Shown: positions 28,887-37,971 of the stretch, piece by piece
Position numbering within the stretch: the first letter of the stretch is position 1
Layout of the letters: each line of letters opens with the position of its first letter
DNA from: JAHDCJ01 sp039028895
Lineage (GTDB): Bacteria; Bacteroidota; Bacteroidia; Chitinophagales; Saprospiraceae
NCBI GenBank assembly: GCA_039028895.1
Contig: JBCCHF010000040.1
Location: forward strand, 1-60,538
Direction: 5' to 3'
Length of the DNA stretch: 60,538 bases
Notes under the pieces: generated by a model
What the model saw: only the letters and a program-made list of their open reading frames with translations
The model's database searches: none
Told to the model about the DNA's origin: nothing
Program-made: the position numbers and the translations under genes

Positions 28887-31800
28887 CTATTCCTTTCCTA
28901 AAAATAATGCGGGGGAGTCCAAAGGAATATAATAACCTGTGATCACAAGGTTTGCCTCTACTATTTCCTCAAAATTTATTGATAGTTCATTAAAACTCAA
29001 AGGAAGATATTGGTCCTCATCAATGATGTATTCATGACCATCATTCTCAAGGAGAGCAGGTATTTCAGGATGAAATGCAAAAGTGCTTCCATCTGAATAT
29101 TCAACAAGTAATTCTATTTTGTCCAATACAGTAATTTCAGGCTCATATTCAGCAATTATGATCTCACCGGTAAAATGGTTCAAAGTAACCGTGTCCGTCA
29201 TTTTATACTTTTCTCCTATGGCATTAACCAAAGCCAGTCTTTCTTTAAGCCACTCACCATCATCGTCCACAGAGAAGATATATGGGCAACTCCCGCCTTC
29301 AAACCCATTGACCATAGCTATCAACTCAGGGTCGAATTGTCTCATGGTAACCATTGTATTATTAATTTCCACGGATTCGAGCTGTAGGGCAGGGCCAAAA
29401 TCATACCTTTTTTTACATTTTGTGTTTTTGATTTTTACTTTTTCGGATATCTTTATTTTTGGGTTATCATGATGCATATGGTTGCCAATCAATAGATTAA
29501 CATCTTTTGGAACATCAGTTTCTCTAACCTCTTTCTGGCATTCATTATAAACAAATGAAATAGCGACAGGAATTGAAATTTTTCCATTTGGCTTTAGTAA
29601 TGTAGTAGGTATTAATTTCCTGGATTCTACCTCAATTTCCTGAAACATTTGCTTTGTTTGGTCAGGACTTCTTAATCCTCTATCTAACAAGGTTTTGAAT
29701 TGGAACTCTCCTATTCTTATGTTTGTATCACTTATATTTTGAATCACAGCTACAACTACTACAAATTGCCTTAATTCGGTTAGAAAGCCCCATGAAAAAT
29801 GCCCCATACTTTTGCTCTGAACTATCATAAAATCCTCGAAGAATCTCTCTTTGGTAATGTATTTAAGAGATTCAATAATCCGTTTTCTACTTTCGCTGAC
29901 ATAAAGGCCCTCCCTACTAAAAGAGGCATCGGGTCTGGCTTCCTGGTAATAAACGCCAAAATCCTGCTCATAATTCAGCAAATCTTCAAAAGTAAGGTAC
30001 CGCCATAAAAAAGGATCGTCTCCAACATACTGACTTACATTATATCCTTTTGGCACTAATTTATGACGCACGGTTTCAAAGGCAGGGATATCAGGAACAA
30101 CAAAGAAATTTGGAGGTTCAAAAGCTCCTAATGGGTAAGCCAGATAACCTTTACGCAATAATTCAGGCTTATCCAGAAATCCAAAAAAATCAGAATAAGG
30201 AGTAGAATCATCTCTTCCACTATCCACCTCCTTATCAGCATAATCATGAGGAGGCTCACCAAATTTGTCTAAAAATGACCTAGCCTCATCATAAACTGGA
30301 TTCTTGGATTTTACAACAATCGTGCTTTGGCCTATAACATTATAAAAAGGATCGGCAGTGTGCCCCTTCAATACTAGGTCAGCAGCAAAACCTTTAAAAT
30401 TATAGTAGACAATTTCGAATGGGTTTAAAATGTTGATCTCATTAATTTCATTAATTGAGGCACTTACTGAATCTCTTGCCTTTAGATGCTCATTATAAAA
30501 ATGCAGGAATAAACCATCCCTTTCTTTAGTCTCGAATACAAAACTAAATCCTCCGTCTGAAGTCGTTTTCTTTTTACCTAAGATTTTCCCAAACTGCTTT
30601 AAAGTGATTTCTTTATTCCTAACTGGGTAGTCGTCTTTTAAATAACTTCCTGAAATTTCTACTTCGACAATATCTTTCCGCTCATTAAGGGCCCTTGGCG
30701 ATAATTCAACTAGTAAATCATCGACAAGCAGGTTATCAAAGCCATCAAGCAAAGACTTTTTTATATGTATGGAAAAAGTGTCGTTAGATGGTTTGCCTAG
30801 AGCTTTAGTGACCAATATCAGATTTACTGAATCAATACCCTTTTTTACGCCTACAGGAATCTTGAATTTCCCATCAAAATCTGTTTGAAACTTTTGGGTA
30901 TTAATGCCAAAAGCAAATCCATTGCTTCCATCAACCCAAAGGTCCAGGTAGTTCATCGGCCTTTGTTTTTGATCAATAAATCGGCCATTTAAAGTAATCT
31001 TTGAAGGAATAGAAATGACACCCAATTCCGAATTATCTAATCTCAGCTCTTCTGTGTGAAACGTATTTTGTACGATTAAATGGTGATCCTTTTTCAAAGG
31101 AAATAAAGTATAAGGGAGGTTGAATTCTCCGTTAGAATCTGAAGTTGTAGAATCTTTTGCCACTCCATTCTCCCATAATGTCAACTTCACATTAGCAACA
31201 GGGCGATCGAAAGAATCCCAAATCGCACCGGAGTAAGTCTTGCTATTTAAGGCTCCAAACAATAAAGGCAGCAACCACAAAATCACAAATCCAACCGTGG
31301 CAAAAATCGTTTTCTTATAAGGCAATTGCTGCCAAATATCGAGCAGAACACTTGGTTTCTTATCAGGTAAGCGCCACTCTTCATTGGTTTTGCTTATAGA
31401 GTACAGTCCCCAGGGAAATGCCCCTTCATCAAGTCCAGATAAATCAAAACCTCCTCTGAAAGAGACATTTAAATCGCCATCATAATTTCTAAGGAAAGTA
31501 GAAGATATGTTGAAAGCTTCAACTATGGATCTGCCTGAAGCCAAAGCTTTGTAAAAATGCTCCGCCATCAGAATTGCTGTATCATCTCCAACTTTAACGG
31601 AAGTTGCGACAACTGTATTTACACCATTCTTATGTAAATCTTCAAGTTGATCTTTATTGGCACAACCATTTAGGAATACAAGTTTCAAATTTGGCAAGCT
31701 ACCTAAAAGCGTGCTTAAACCCTGCTTGTCTAAATCACCATCCTGTAGTTTTATCCCATCACCGTCAGAGTGACCGCAAAAATGAAAAATAGATAATTTA

Positions 31801-31997
31801 TCAACTATGGCAGGTCTGTTGATTGCATTATAAAGCTCCTCTAGACCTGCATAACCAACATTCCTGAATTCGATAAATTCGGCATCATGTGCGTTTGATA
31901 ATGCTCCCCTGATCTTTTTTTCTTCCTCTTGAAGTTGGAGACTGTAGTCAGGGTCATTCGCCATAGCCAATAATACAATTGGTCTTTTGTTTTTCAT
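28887..31997 (-). CDS. CHAT-domain (caspase-like) protein with one transmembrane helix and Ig-like exterior
   Basis: 1,036 residues with no signal peptide. Residues 1-200 are a CHAT peptidase domain: H76 in FHFCGHSDG and C112 in LVFLNGCANKD form the expected His-Cys dyad, and both strands flanking them are intact. A single transmembrane helix spans about 230-250 (IFATVGFVILWLLPLLFGAL). Residues about 253-530 hold three or more CarboxypepD_reg/Ig-like beta domains (YSGAIWDSFDRPVANVKLTLW; LNGRFIDQKQRPMNY; VEISGSYL). About 540-1036 has no recognisable family. By topology the protease would be cytoplasmic and the large C-terminal part periplasmic. The gene lies 146 bp upstream of the propeller gene on the same strand. 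Activity is likely from the dyad; substrate, trigger and role (signalling, cell death or other) are unknown. Confidence 0.75.
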   Translation of the reverse strand: MKNKRPIVLLAMANDPDYSLQLQEEEKKIRGALSNAHDAEFIEFRNVGYAGLEELYNAINRPAIVDKLSIFHFCGHSDGDGIKLQDGDLDKQGLSTLLGSLPNLKLVFLNGCANKDQLEDLHKNGVNTVVATSVKVGDDTAILMAEHFYKALASGRSIVEAFNISSTFLRNYDGDLNVSFRGGFDLSGLDEGAFPWGLYSISKTNEEWRLPDKKPSVLLDIWQQLPYKKTIFATVGFVILWLLPLLFGALNSKTYSGAIWDSFDRPVANVKLTLWENGVAKDSTTSDSNGEFNLPYTLFPLKKDHHLIVQNTFHTEELRLDNSELGVISIPSKITLNGRFIDQKQRPMNYLDLWVDGSNGFAFGINTQKFQTDFDGKFKIPVGVKKGIDSVNLILVTKALGKPSNDTFSIHIKKSLLDGFDNLLVDDLLVELSPRALNERKDIVEVEISGSYLKDDYPVRNKEITLKQFGKILGKKKTTSDGGFSFVFETKERDGLFLHFYNEHLKARDSVSASINEINEINILNPFEIVYYNFKGFAADLVLKGHTADPFYNVIGQSTIVVKSKNPVYDEARSFLDKFGEPPHDYADKEVDSGRDDSTPYSDFFGFLDKPELLRKGYLAYPLGAFEPPNFFVVPDIPAFETVRHKLVPKGYNVSQYVGDDPFLWRYLTFEDLLNYEQDFGVYYQEARPDASFSREGLYVSESRKRIIESLKYITKERFFEDFMIVQSKSMGHFSWGFLTELRQFVVVVAVIQNISDTNIRIGEFQFKTLLDRGLRSPDQTKQMFQEIEVESRKLIPTTLLKPNGKISIPVAISFVYNECQKEVRETDVPKDVNLLIGNHMHHDNPKIKISEKVKIKNTKCKKRYDFGPALQLESVEINNTMVTMRQFDPELIAMVNGFEGGSCPYIFSVDDDGEWLKERLALVNAIGEKYKMTDTVTLNHFTGEIIIAEYEPEITVLDKIELLVEYSDGSTFAFHPEIPALLENDGHEYIIDEDQYLPLSFNELSINFEEIVEANLVITGYYIPLDSPALFLGKE

Positions 31998-32218
31998 GCA
32001 GCCCTTTCGAAATTAATCAAAATAGTATTCCTCCATATTTGGAAATTTTCCATTCAAAGAAACTGATTTTTTTTGATTGGCTTTCAGTTCCCCAATAGAA
32101 ATAGCAATAAACGGTCAAGCCAACAACTTTGGTTTCTACCGATTTCTAAAAAGTAGAATAGCATTCAAAGTGGCATGCTTTGACTATTCTACTTCAAAAA
32201 ATTCTAAGTGCAATTCAC

Positions 32219-32226
32219 TACATTTG
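32219..32226 (+). promoter_or_regulatory. Candidate -7 element for the GYF_2 protein gene
   Basis: TACATTTG matches TAnnTTTG and lies 43 bp before the ATG at 32269. No TTG at the expected spacing was seen, so only half of the promoter is supported. Confidence 0.35.
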
Positions 32227-32268
32227 AGTTTCTTACACTTAAACCACTGAGAAAACCAAAAACACACC

Positions 32269-33174
32269 ATGGTTGAATATTACTATGTAAAAGATGAACA
32301 ACAATTCGGACCGTTCTCTTTCGAAGGACTAAAGAATGAAAAGGTTAAACCAACCTATCTGGTCTGGCGAGAAGGTTTTGATGACTGGAAAATCGCATCG
32401 GAAGTGGAAGAGATCAAAGAATTGTTTAAAGCTACTCCCCCACCTATTCCCAAAGCAGCAGCGATAAAGCCTAAAGTGAAGGAAGAGAAGAAAGTGACTC
32501 CACCTCCGGTAAAACCTGTTATATCGAAACCTCAACCTAAGAGACCAGTAGGCCTAGAACCACCCATAGTAAAGTCTTTACCCCCTGAAGCCGGACAAAG
32601 AAATTTAATTGCCTTCTGCATGACCACGGCTTTTATTCTGTTCAAATTATTCATTGCTTATCTTTTGCCAGACATCGTTAATCTACTGATCACAGTTGCC
32701 ATCTTACTCGCCATTTGGTTCTTTATCAGGCAGAATGTGATCGATAAAGAAGAAAGTTTTTTAGCCAAACGCCTATTCCTGATTATAGGAGCCATTGGTG
32801 CTTATGGAATACTTAATACGATTTATGTCATTGGTGGAAAAGACCTTGCTGGGGCGTCTATTGAGCTCCATCTTCAGGTGGCCATGGGTGTTATGACTGT
32901 GGCTTCAATTTTGGCAATTGTTGGATCAGTCAACTTTTTAAGCGCTTCTCGTCGCTTGGGTGGCGTAAATGTCATGATCGGCATGACCACACTGCTAGCC
33001 ATTCCATTTTTTCTTTACGCATCGACTTTAGGTTATATGCCGACCTTTGAGGTGTTTGATGATATGGTTGATGGTAAAGATAAACTGCCATTCAACCTCA
33101 TGTTCAATTTTTGGTATATGGCACCTTATTATTTTATTGCATATCAATTCTTTAAGAATAGTAAAGTCAAATGA
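32269..33174 (+). CDS. Membrane protein with N-terminal GYF_2 domain
   Basis: 301 residues. Residues 1-52 match the GYF_2 (DUF4339) module: YYYVKDEQQFGPFSFEGL, then TYLVWREGFDDWKIASEV. A proline- and lysine-rich linker (about 55-105) leads to six or so hydrophobic helices (about 112-300). In other bacteria GYF_2 modules head many unrelated membrane proteins and are thought to bind proline-rich peptides. There is no signal peptide, so the GYF_2 part is probably cytoplasmic. It converges with the broken regulator gene (8 bp between stop codons). Function unknown. Confidence 0.8.
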   Translation: MVEYYYVKDEQQFGPFSFEGLKNEKVKPTYLVWREGFDDWKIASEVEEIKELFKATPPPIPKAAAIKPKVKEEKKVTPPPVKPVISKPQPKRPVGLEPPIVKSLPPEAGQRNLIAFCMTTAFILFKLFIAYLLPDIVNLLITVAILLAIWFFIRQNVIDKEESFLAKRLFLIIGAIGAYGILNTIYVIGGKDLAGASIELHLQVAMGVMTVASILAIVGSVNFLSASRRLGGVNVMIGMTTLLAIPFFLYASTLGYMPTFEVFDDMVDGKDKLPFNLMFNFWYMAPYYFIAYQFFKNSKVK

Positions 33175-33182
33175 GCTAAATA

Positions 33183-33899
33183 CTATCTTTTTACCCTTTT
33201 CCAGGATGAATCGCGAAATATGGCGCTTACAGGAATCCGTCTATCTCCATTGACGATCCGGTTGCGTTCGATATACTCAATTGTTGATATGGTAACCATA
33301 AATGACTTGTGAACACAAAAAAATCCTTCTGGCGGTAGCGTTTTTTTTTCAAAATGCTTAATTGGCTCAAGGGTCAAAACTTTTTTGTCGACAGTTTGAA
33401 CGGCGAAATAATAACCAAGTCCTTCAAGGAAAAGGATTTGGTCGAAATCGATTTTTAGGACTTTGTATTCACTTTTTACAAAAATCTAGTTGGCTGGTTG
33501 TTTGGTATGCTGTAATTCAATTTTTATATCCAGAGAATGTTTCCTCACCTTTTGAACAACCTTAAAAAATCGACCGTAAGTAATGGGTTTGAGCAGGTAA
33601 TCTATGACATTATGTTCAAATCCATCAAGTGCAAATTCCTCATAGGCCGTTTTTAGAAAAACCGGGAATTGCTGATCCAGTATCTTCATCATCTGTATTC
33701 CGGTAAACTCTGACATCTGGACATCGAGAAAGACTAGGTCAACTTCATTTTTTTGGATAAAATGCAAGTCCTCAATAAGGTTGGAAAATGCATTCGCCAA
33801 CTCCAGGCCATCAGTTTTTCGAATGTAATCCGAAATCAACTCAATGGCCAATGGTTCATCATCAATCACTACCGACTTAATTATTCTTGAGTTCGTCAC
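33183..33899 (-). pseudogene. LytTR response regulator interrupted by an in-frame amber codon
   Basis: Read through one TAG at 33486-33488 this is a 238-residue LytTR response regulator, the normal size. Receiver: acidic pair in VVIDDEP, phospho-acceptor D59 in VFLDVQM, K104 in YLLKPI; the conserved Thr before TAY is replaced (FLKTAY). LytTR: after the stop the same frame continues IFVKSEYKVLKIDFDQILF, HKSFMVTI, ERNRI and IPVSAIF. Intact relatives have a Tyr before IFVKSE, so TAT/TAC to TAG is a likely origin. The GTG start overlaps the TGA of a kinase remnant (GTGA). Together with the truncated kinase this looks like a dead two-component locus. Confidence 0.8.
33486..33899 (-). CDS. Receiver-only product of the broken LytTR regulator
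   Basis: 137 residues from a GTG start at 33899 to the amber codon. It would contain the receiver domain and no DNA-binding domain. It could only act as a stand-alone phosphate acceptor, and its kinase is gone, so a function is doubtful. The full-locus entry gives the evidence for the lost C-terminal half. Confidence 0.5.
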   Translation of the reverse strand: MTNSRIIKSVVIDDEPLAIELISDYIRKTDGLELANAFSNLIEDLHFIQKNEVDLVFLDVQMSEFTGIQMMKILDQQFPVFLKTAYEEFALDGFEHNVIDYLLKPITYGRFFKVVQKVRKHSLDIKIELQHTKQPAN

Positions 33900-34060
33900 C
33901 TTATTTCTTTTAGCGGATTTATGTTTTCGACTGGAATCTCTAAATACGCATAAAAGCTTCTGTTCGTTTCTTTGATTTCAAGTTTATGATTCCCCGGAAA
34001 CATCAGTAACAACCTTTTTTTGTGTTTTCCAAACCAATGCCATTTTGGAGGAACCGGAAG
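33896..34060 (-). pseudogene. C-terminal scrap of a LytS-type histidine kinase
   Basis: On the minus strand one frame gives NGIGLENT, the G-box of a histidine kinase ATPase domain, and after a one-base slip in the A7 run (T7 at 34015-34021 on the plus strand) the next frame gives KKRLLLMFPGNHKLEIKE, then YLEIPVENINPLKEIR and a stop. This is the usual end of LytS-type kinases that precede LytTR regulators. All upstream kinase sequence is missing. It ends in a GTGA overlap with the regulator, as a real operon would. Confidence 0.7.
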
Positions 34061-34090
34061 TATCAGTTGGGCCTGGGAAAATAAACCTAT

Positions 34091-34348
34091 ATGCGCCAAT
34101 ATCGATTTTGGAATCGCTACTACCTCGAGGATGGGAAGTCGGTGGATCTACTAGAGAACTACCAAAGCGGGTATGGTTGGTTAGCCCCATTTCTTGCCGT
34201 AGGCCAAGAAGAAGAATGGGCGATTGTGGACCTTTCTGATATACGCAACAAATTAAAAACCGGAAAAATTTATTTACCTGAAGCGGAGCATAAAGTGCGC
34301 CTTGAAAATCCATTAACGGGTTTGATTACCAGATCATTCTGCCATTAG
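34091..34348 (+). CDS. Small open frame at the edge of a deletion, unknown
   Basis: 85 residues beginning MRQYRFWNRYYLEDG and including EEEWAIVDLSDIRNKLK and TGKIYLPEAEHKVRLENP. The composition looks like real protein (charged, no low complexity), but I recognise no family. A stop lies just upstream at 34082, and the frame starts about 30 bp from where the truncated kinase ends on the other strand. It may therefore be a fragment of a gene brought in by the same rearrangement, or a small intact gene of unknown role. No promoter was seen. Confidence 0.35.
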   Translation: MRQYRFWNRYYLEDGKSVDLLENYQSGYGWLAPFLAVGQEEEWAIVDLSDIRNKLKTGKIYLPEAEHKVRLENPLTGLITRSFCH

Positions 34349-34434
34349 ATAGTCCCGAAACCCCCAATAATTAGGTGTGTTTTTAGCAAAATCTGCATAG
34401 TCTAATCACCAGCGGAAAGTTGAAAAAGCCTAGG

Positions 34435-34460
34435 TTGACTGAAGAATTGGGTTATATTTG
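34435..34460 (+). promoter_or_regulatory. Candidate promoter of the desaturase gene
   Basis: TATATTTG at 34453-34460 matches TAnnTTTG exactly. TTG at 34435-34437 is 15 bp upstream, slightly closer than the usual 17-23 bp. The ATG is 110 bp downstream, leaving a long 5' leader. Confidence 0.4.
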
Positions 34461-34569
34461 CAAACACTAATTGGGAGTATTTTAATAACCTTTGTCACGC
34501 AAATATTAAAGTTCAAAAGCCATTTAATAACGGTTTTCACCCACATTTGTAACCAAAAGCAACCTAAAA

Positions 34570-35628
34570 ATGGCCCTGATCGATCGAATTTTAGATCCAC
34601 CTTCCTATGGTTGGAAAGATGAAAACAACAACCTTGTAGTTCCAACTTTTCGTCAATTGTTTTCAGAATTTTTTAGCCGATTAAATATTTTCAGATCCAG
34701 GAAGAATTGGGTCGCTTTTATCTCCTGGTTTTGGGTAATTGCTCTTGGCCATTTTCTGGCTGTGTTCTTCATTTTCTTCTTTAGCTGGAAGTTATTTTTC
34801 TTTGGTTTCCTATATGGTATCATCTTTATGGCCATGCACAGTACGGTTTGGTATCACAGATATAGTACCCACCAGGCATTCGTGTTTAATAGTTCGATCT
34901 GGCGATTTATCACAAAAAATCTTGTTGTGAAAATTTTACTTGAAGAGGTTTATGTAGTTTCTCATCATGTCCACCATTCAAAATCTGAAAAGCCAGGAGA
35001 TCCTTATAATGCCCATGGAGGAGGGTTATACTGCTTCCTTGCAGATGTCAACCATCAAAAAATTTCCCAGAACCTGTCTGAAAAGGACTATATAGAATTA
35101 ACAAAACTTTTGGATCATACAGGAATGTACATCAACAGCTATGAGCAATACCTGAAATGGGGTTCTGTCGCCCATCCTGCCTGGTCTGTTTTACATTGGG
35201 TACTGAACTGGGGATTCTGGTATATTGTATTTTTCCTTATTGGTGGTCATGCCCTGGCATTCGCCTTATTTGGTGGAGCTGCCGCGTTCTCCATTGGTAT
35301 TAGAACCTATAATTTTGAAGGGCACGGAAAGGGTAAAGACAAGCGGCAAGAAGGTATTGATTTTAATACAAAAGATTTATCCATAAACCAGGTATGGCCG
35401 GGTTATGCTGCAGGAGAATGGCATAATAACCATCACCTATTTCCAAAATCTGCTCGCAATGGCTTTTTGCCTTACCAATTGGATTTGCCATGGGTATATA
35501 TCTACTTGCTCTTCAAAATAGGTGCGATAAAATCGTACCGCGATGATAAACAAGTATTTTTGGAAAAATACTATTACCCTTACAAAAAGGAGAAAGCAGC
35601 TAAAAAAGGTTCTCGACAAGTTATATGA
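34570..35628 (+). CDS. Membrane fatty acid desaturase
   Basis: 352 residues with four or more transmembrane segments. The three di-iron histidine boxes are complete: HRYSTH (96-101), HHVHH (132-136) and HNNHH (285-289). The family introduces a double bond into acyl chains of lipids or acyl-CoA at the inner membrane; the HxxxxH-HxxHH-HxxHH pattern is of the acyl-CoA/acyl-lipid class. A likely job is adjusting membrane fluidity. It stands alone between a candidate promoter and a strong terminator. The regiospecificity cannot be read from the sequence. Confidence 0.88.
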   Translation: MALIDRILDPPSYGWKDENNNLVVPTFRQLFSEFFSRLNIFRSRKNWVAFISWFWVIALGHFLAVFFIFFFSWKLFFFGFLYGIIFMAMHSTVWYHRYSTHQAFVFNSSIWRFITKNLVVKILLEEVYVVSHHVHHSKSEKPGDPYNAHGGGLYCFLADVNHQKISQNLSEKDYIELTKLLDHTGMYINSYEQYLKWGSVAHPAWSVLHWVLNWGFWYIVFFLIGGHALAFALFGGAAAFSIGIRTYNFEGHGKGKDKRQEGIDFNTKDLSINQVWPGYAAGEWHNNHHLFPKSARNGFLPYQLDLPWVYIYLLFKIGAIKSYRDDKQVFLEKYYYPYKKEKAAKKGSRQVI

Positions 35629-35651
35629 GTAGTAATTTAAATTACTTATTA

Positions 35652-35684
35652 AAGCCTCAATTAGATCATAATTGAGGCTTTTTT
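35652..35684 (+). terminator. Terminator of the desaturase gene
   Basis: AAGCCTCAATTA (35652-35663) and TAATTGAGGCTT (35669-35680) form a perfect 12-bp stem with a 5-nt loop followed by TTTT. Confidence 0.85.
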
Positions 35685-35884
35685 CATATTATCATCTTAC
35701 AAAGAATAATAGTAATACTTTAATTAAAAGTACTTATACTTTATTATATCAAACTTTTATTAACAATAAAAGTAGTATTAATTGAACTCTTAGTAGGTCA
35801 ATCTGTTAGATTATTTTAGGTCAAAAAAAAATGATTTTACTAAAGAAATAATTTTCTTTTCCACTTAAAAAATTGCAAAAAACT

Positions 35885-37681
35885 ATGGAGCTCAGTATTC
35901 TGAATTTATTTCTTGTCTTGTTAGCCGGATGGACGGGCGGTCAAATTGCTTATCGGTTCGGATATCCTTCAGTGTTGGGAGAAATACTAGCAGGTCTTTT
36001 GTTAGGACCACCATTACTGGGCTTGTTATATGGCTCGGAAGCACTTAATGTTCTTGCTGAGGTCGGCATCCTCCTGATGATGCTTTACATAGGAATGGCC
36101 ATTGACCCAAAAGAACTCCGAAAGGCTTCTGGTGGTGGTATTCTGGCTGCTTTGGGAGGCTTCATAGTACCGTTTGTTCTTGGAGTTTGGGTAGTTGATT
36201 TCTTTGGCGGAACGTTGGTAGCCGGCCTTTTTCTGGGTATGGCCATGGGGGTTACTTCATTAGCCACCAAATCAAGAATACTGGTTGATCTGAAGATCCT
36301 CGATACACGTGTCTCACATGTTATGCTTGCCGGGGCGCTGATTGCCGACACACTTTCATTGATCGTATTTGCTGGCATCCTTAGCTTTGCCACGGCAGGA
36401 GGGCTTGATGTCTCGGAAATTGGTATTATCGCGTTAAAAGTCACCCTGTTTTTCATTGGTTCATGGATACTGGGCATCAAGGTATTTCCTCCGCTCTATA
36501 AATGGATAAAGGATAAAGGATTGACTGGTCGGACTTTCAATGCCACGTTGGTTCTCCTTATCGCATTGGCATTTGCCGAATTGGCCCACCTTGCCGGACT
36601 ACATGGCATTCTGGGTGCCTTCATCGCAGGGATTTTACTCCGTGAGGCCATCGGTATCAAAAAGCTATCGCATGAGCTCTCAGGGCTTGTAAAGGATGTG
36701 TCGCTGGGATTCCTGGCGCCAATATTCTTTGTTACTGCAGGCTTTCAAGTTTCTTTTTCTGTCTTTCAGACAGACCTCGCCATGCTTTTGAGTGTAATTG
36801 CTTTGGCCACAATTGGCAAGATTATCGGGACAGCCTTATTTTACTTGCCAAGCGGAAATGGTTGGCGGGAAGGCATCACGATTGGCGCAGGCATGAATGG
36901 CCGTGGAGCAGTGGAAATTGTCATTGCCGGGATCGGTTTACAAGCTGGGATCATCGATCAAAGTATCTTCTCAATACTTGTTTTCATGGCTATTGCTACG
37001 ACAGCAACGGTTCCGATTTTCCTAAAATGGGGTATTAATTGGTTAGTAAAAAGAAATGAGTTGGTGCGTTCAAGTGATGATGCAAAGAATGTAATCATCG
37101 TTGGTGCTGGCTTGTTAGGTCGGTTTATTGCCTTAAACTTCCGCGAGTCTAAGGATGTAGTCCTCATTGACAGCAACGAAAGTAATGTCATTAAATCCAG
37201 GGAACTTGGGCTAAAGGCCATTCACGGAGATGCTATCGATGAAGAAGTCTTATACGAGGCAGGCATCGAAGAAACCAGGAAACTTATCGCTTTAACCCCT
37301 AATCCTGAAGTAAATGCACTCGTTATCAAAACCGCTTACGAAGAATATTTCACTCCAGAATTATACGCAGCTCTTGACCAAACAACCAGGCCAAGTCTTC
37401 AAAAAATTGCGGATAATCTCAATGCCAAAATGCTGCCCAAATTATTAGATTGCATCCATGACATTGATAAAAATTTTGAATCCCACACAGAGATTATCAT
37501 TGATGAAATAAAAATTGACAAGAACATTGAAGCTAATGATGTTTTCGGCAAACGGGGCTCTGTGCCTGTTCTATTAAAAAGAAAAGACTCTATCAATTTT
37601 ATTCGCGATCATGAAGAACTTGAAGAGGGGGATGTGGTACTGGCTATTAAGACAGAAGTCGAACCTATTGCAGTGGCTTAA
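35885..37681 (+). CDS. Kef-type (CPA2) cation/proton antiporter with TrkA-N domain
   Basis: 598 residues from the ATG at 35885; the frame is also open from a TTG at 35873, but the ATG puts the first helix (MELSILNLFLVLLAG) at the start. About twelve helices (1-385) carry family signatures: YPSVLGEILAGLLLGP, EVGILLMMLYIGM, LHGILGAFIAGILL and GAGMNGRGAVEIV. Residues about 395-510 are a Rossmann TrkA-N domain (NVIIVGAGLLGRFIA; HGDAIDEEVLYEAGI), and the end resembles TrkA-C. It should exchange K+ or Na+ for H+ across the inner membrane, gated by NAD(H) or another nucleotide. It is a single gene with a terminator. Confidence 0.88.
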   Translation: MELSILNLFLVLLAGWTGGQIAYRFGYPSVLGEILAGLLLGPPLLGLLYGSEALNVLAEVGILLMMLYIGMAIDPKELRKASGGGILAALGGFIVPFVLGVWVVDFFGGTLVAGLFLGMAMGVTSLATKSRILVDLKILDTRVSHVMLAGALIADTLSLIVFAGILSFATAGGLDVSEIGIIALKVTLFFIGSWILGIKVFPPLYKWIKDKGLTGRTFNATLVLLIALAFAELAHLAGLHGILGAFIAGILLREAIGIKKLSHELSGLVKDVSLGFLAPIFFVTAGFQVSFSVFQTDLAMLLSVIALATIGKIIGTALFYLPSGNGWREGITIGAGMNGRGAVEIVIAGIGLQAGIIDQSIFSILVFMAIATTATVPIFLKWGINWLVKRNELVRSSDDAKNVIIVGAGLLGRFIALNFRESKDVVLIDSNESNVIKSRELGLKAIHGDAIDEEVLYEAGIEETRKLIALTPNPEVNALVIKTAYEEYFTPELYAALDQTTRPSLQKIADNLNAKMLPKLLDCIHDIDKNFESHTEIIIDEIKIDKNIEANDVFGKRGSVPVLLKRKDSINFIRDHEELEEGDVVLAIKTEVEPIAVA

Positions 37682-37715
37682 TGTGAAATAAGTCCGGAAC
37701 ATAAAAACTGTTGAT

Positions 37716-37750
37716 AAAAAAGCCCTGAAAAAGCAATTTCGGGGCTTTTT
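37716..37750 (+). terminator. Terminator of the first antiporter gene
   Basis: AAAAAAGCCC (37716-37725) pairs with GGGGCTTTTT (37741-37750), with a T-rich tail, 35 bp past the stop codon. Confidence 0.75.
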
Positions 37751-37971
37751 CTTTGTCAGGATGTTCCATCAAATCTGAGCCTCGAAATATCTGTACAGCC
37801 TTCCTGTTTGACCCAATAATTTAGCAAAAGTTAGCTTTTATGGTGCCCGTGGTACAAAGGGTTGAATTCTGTAGTTCAATATCTAGTGAAGCCTGTCATT
37901 GCGTTTGTCTGGGTTGCTGATTATTTCGCAGAGTTATTATATTAAACCTGAAATTTCCAAAAAAACACAAA

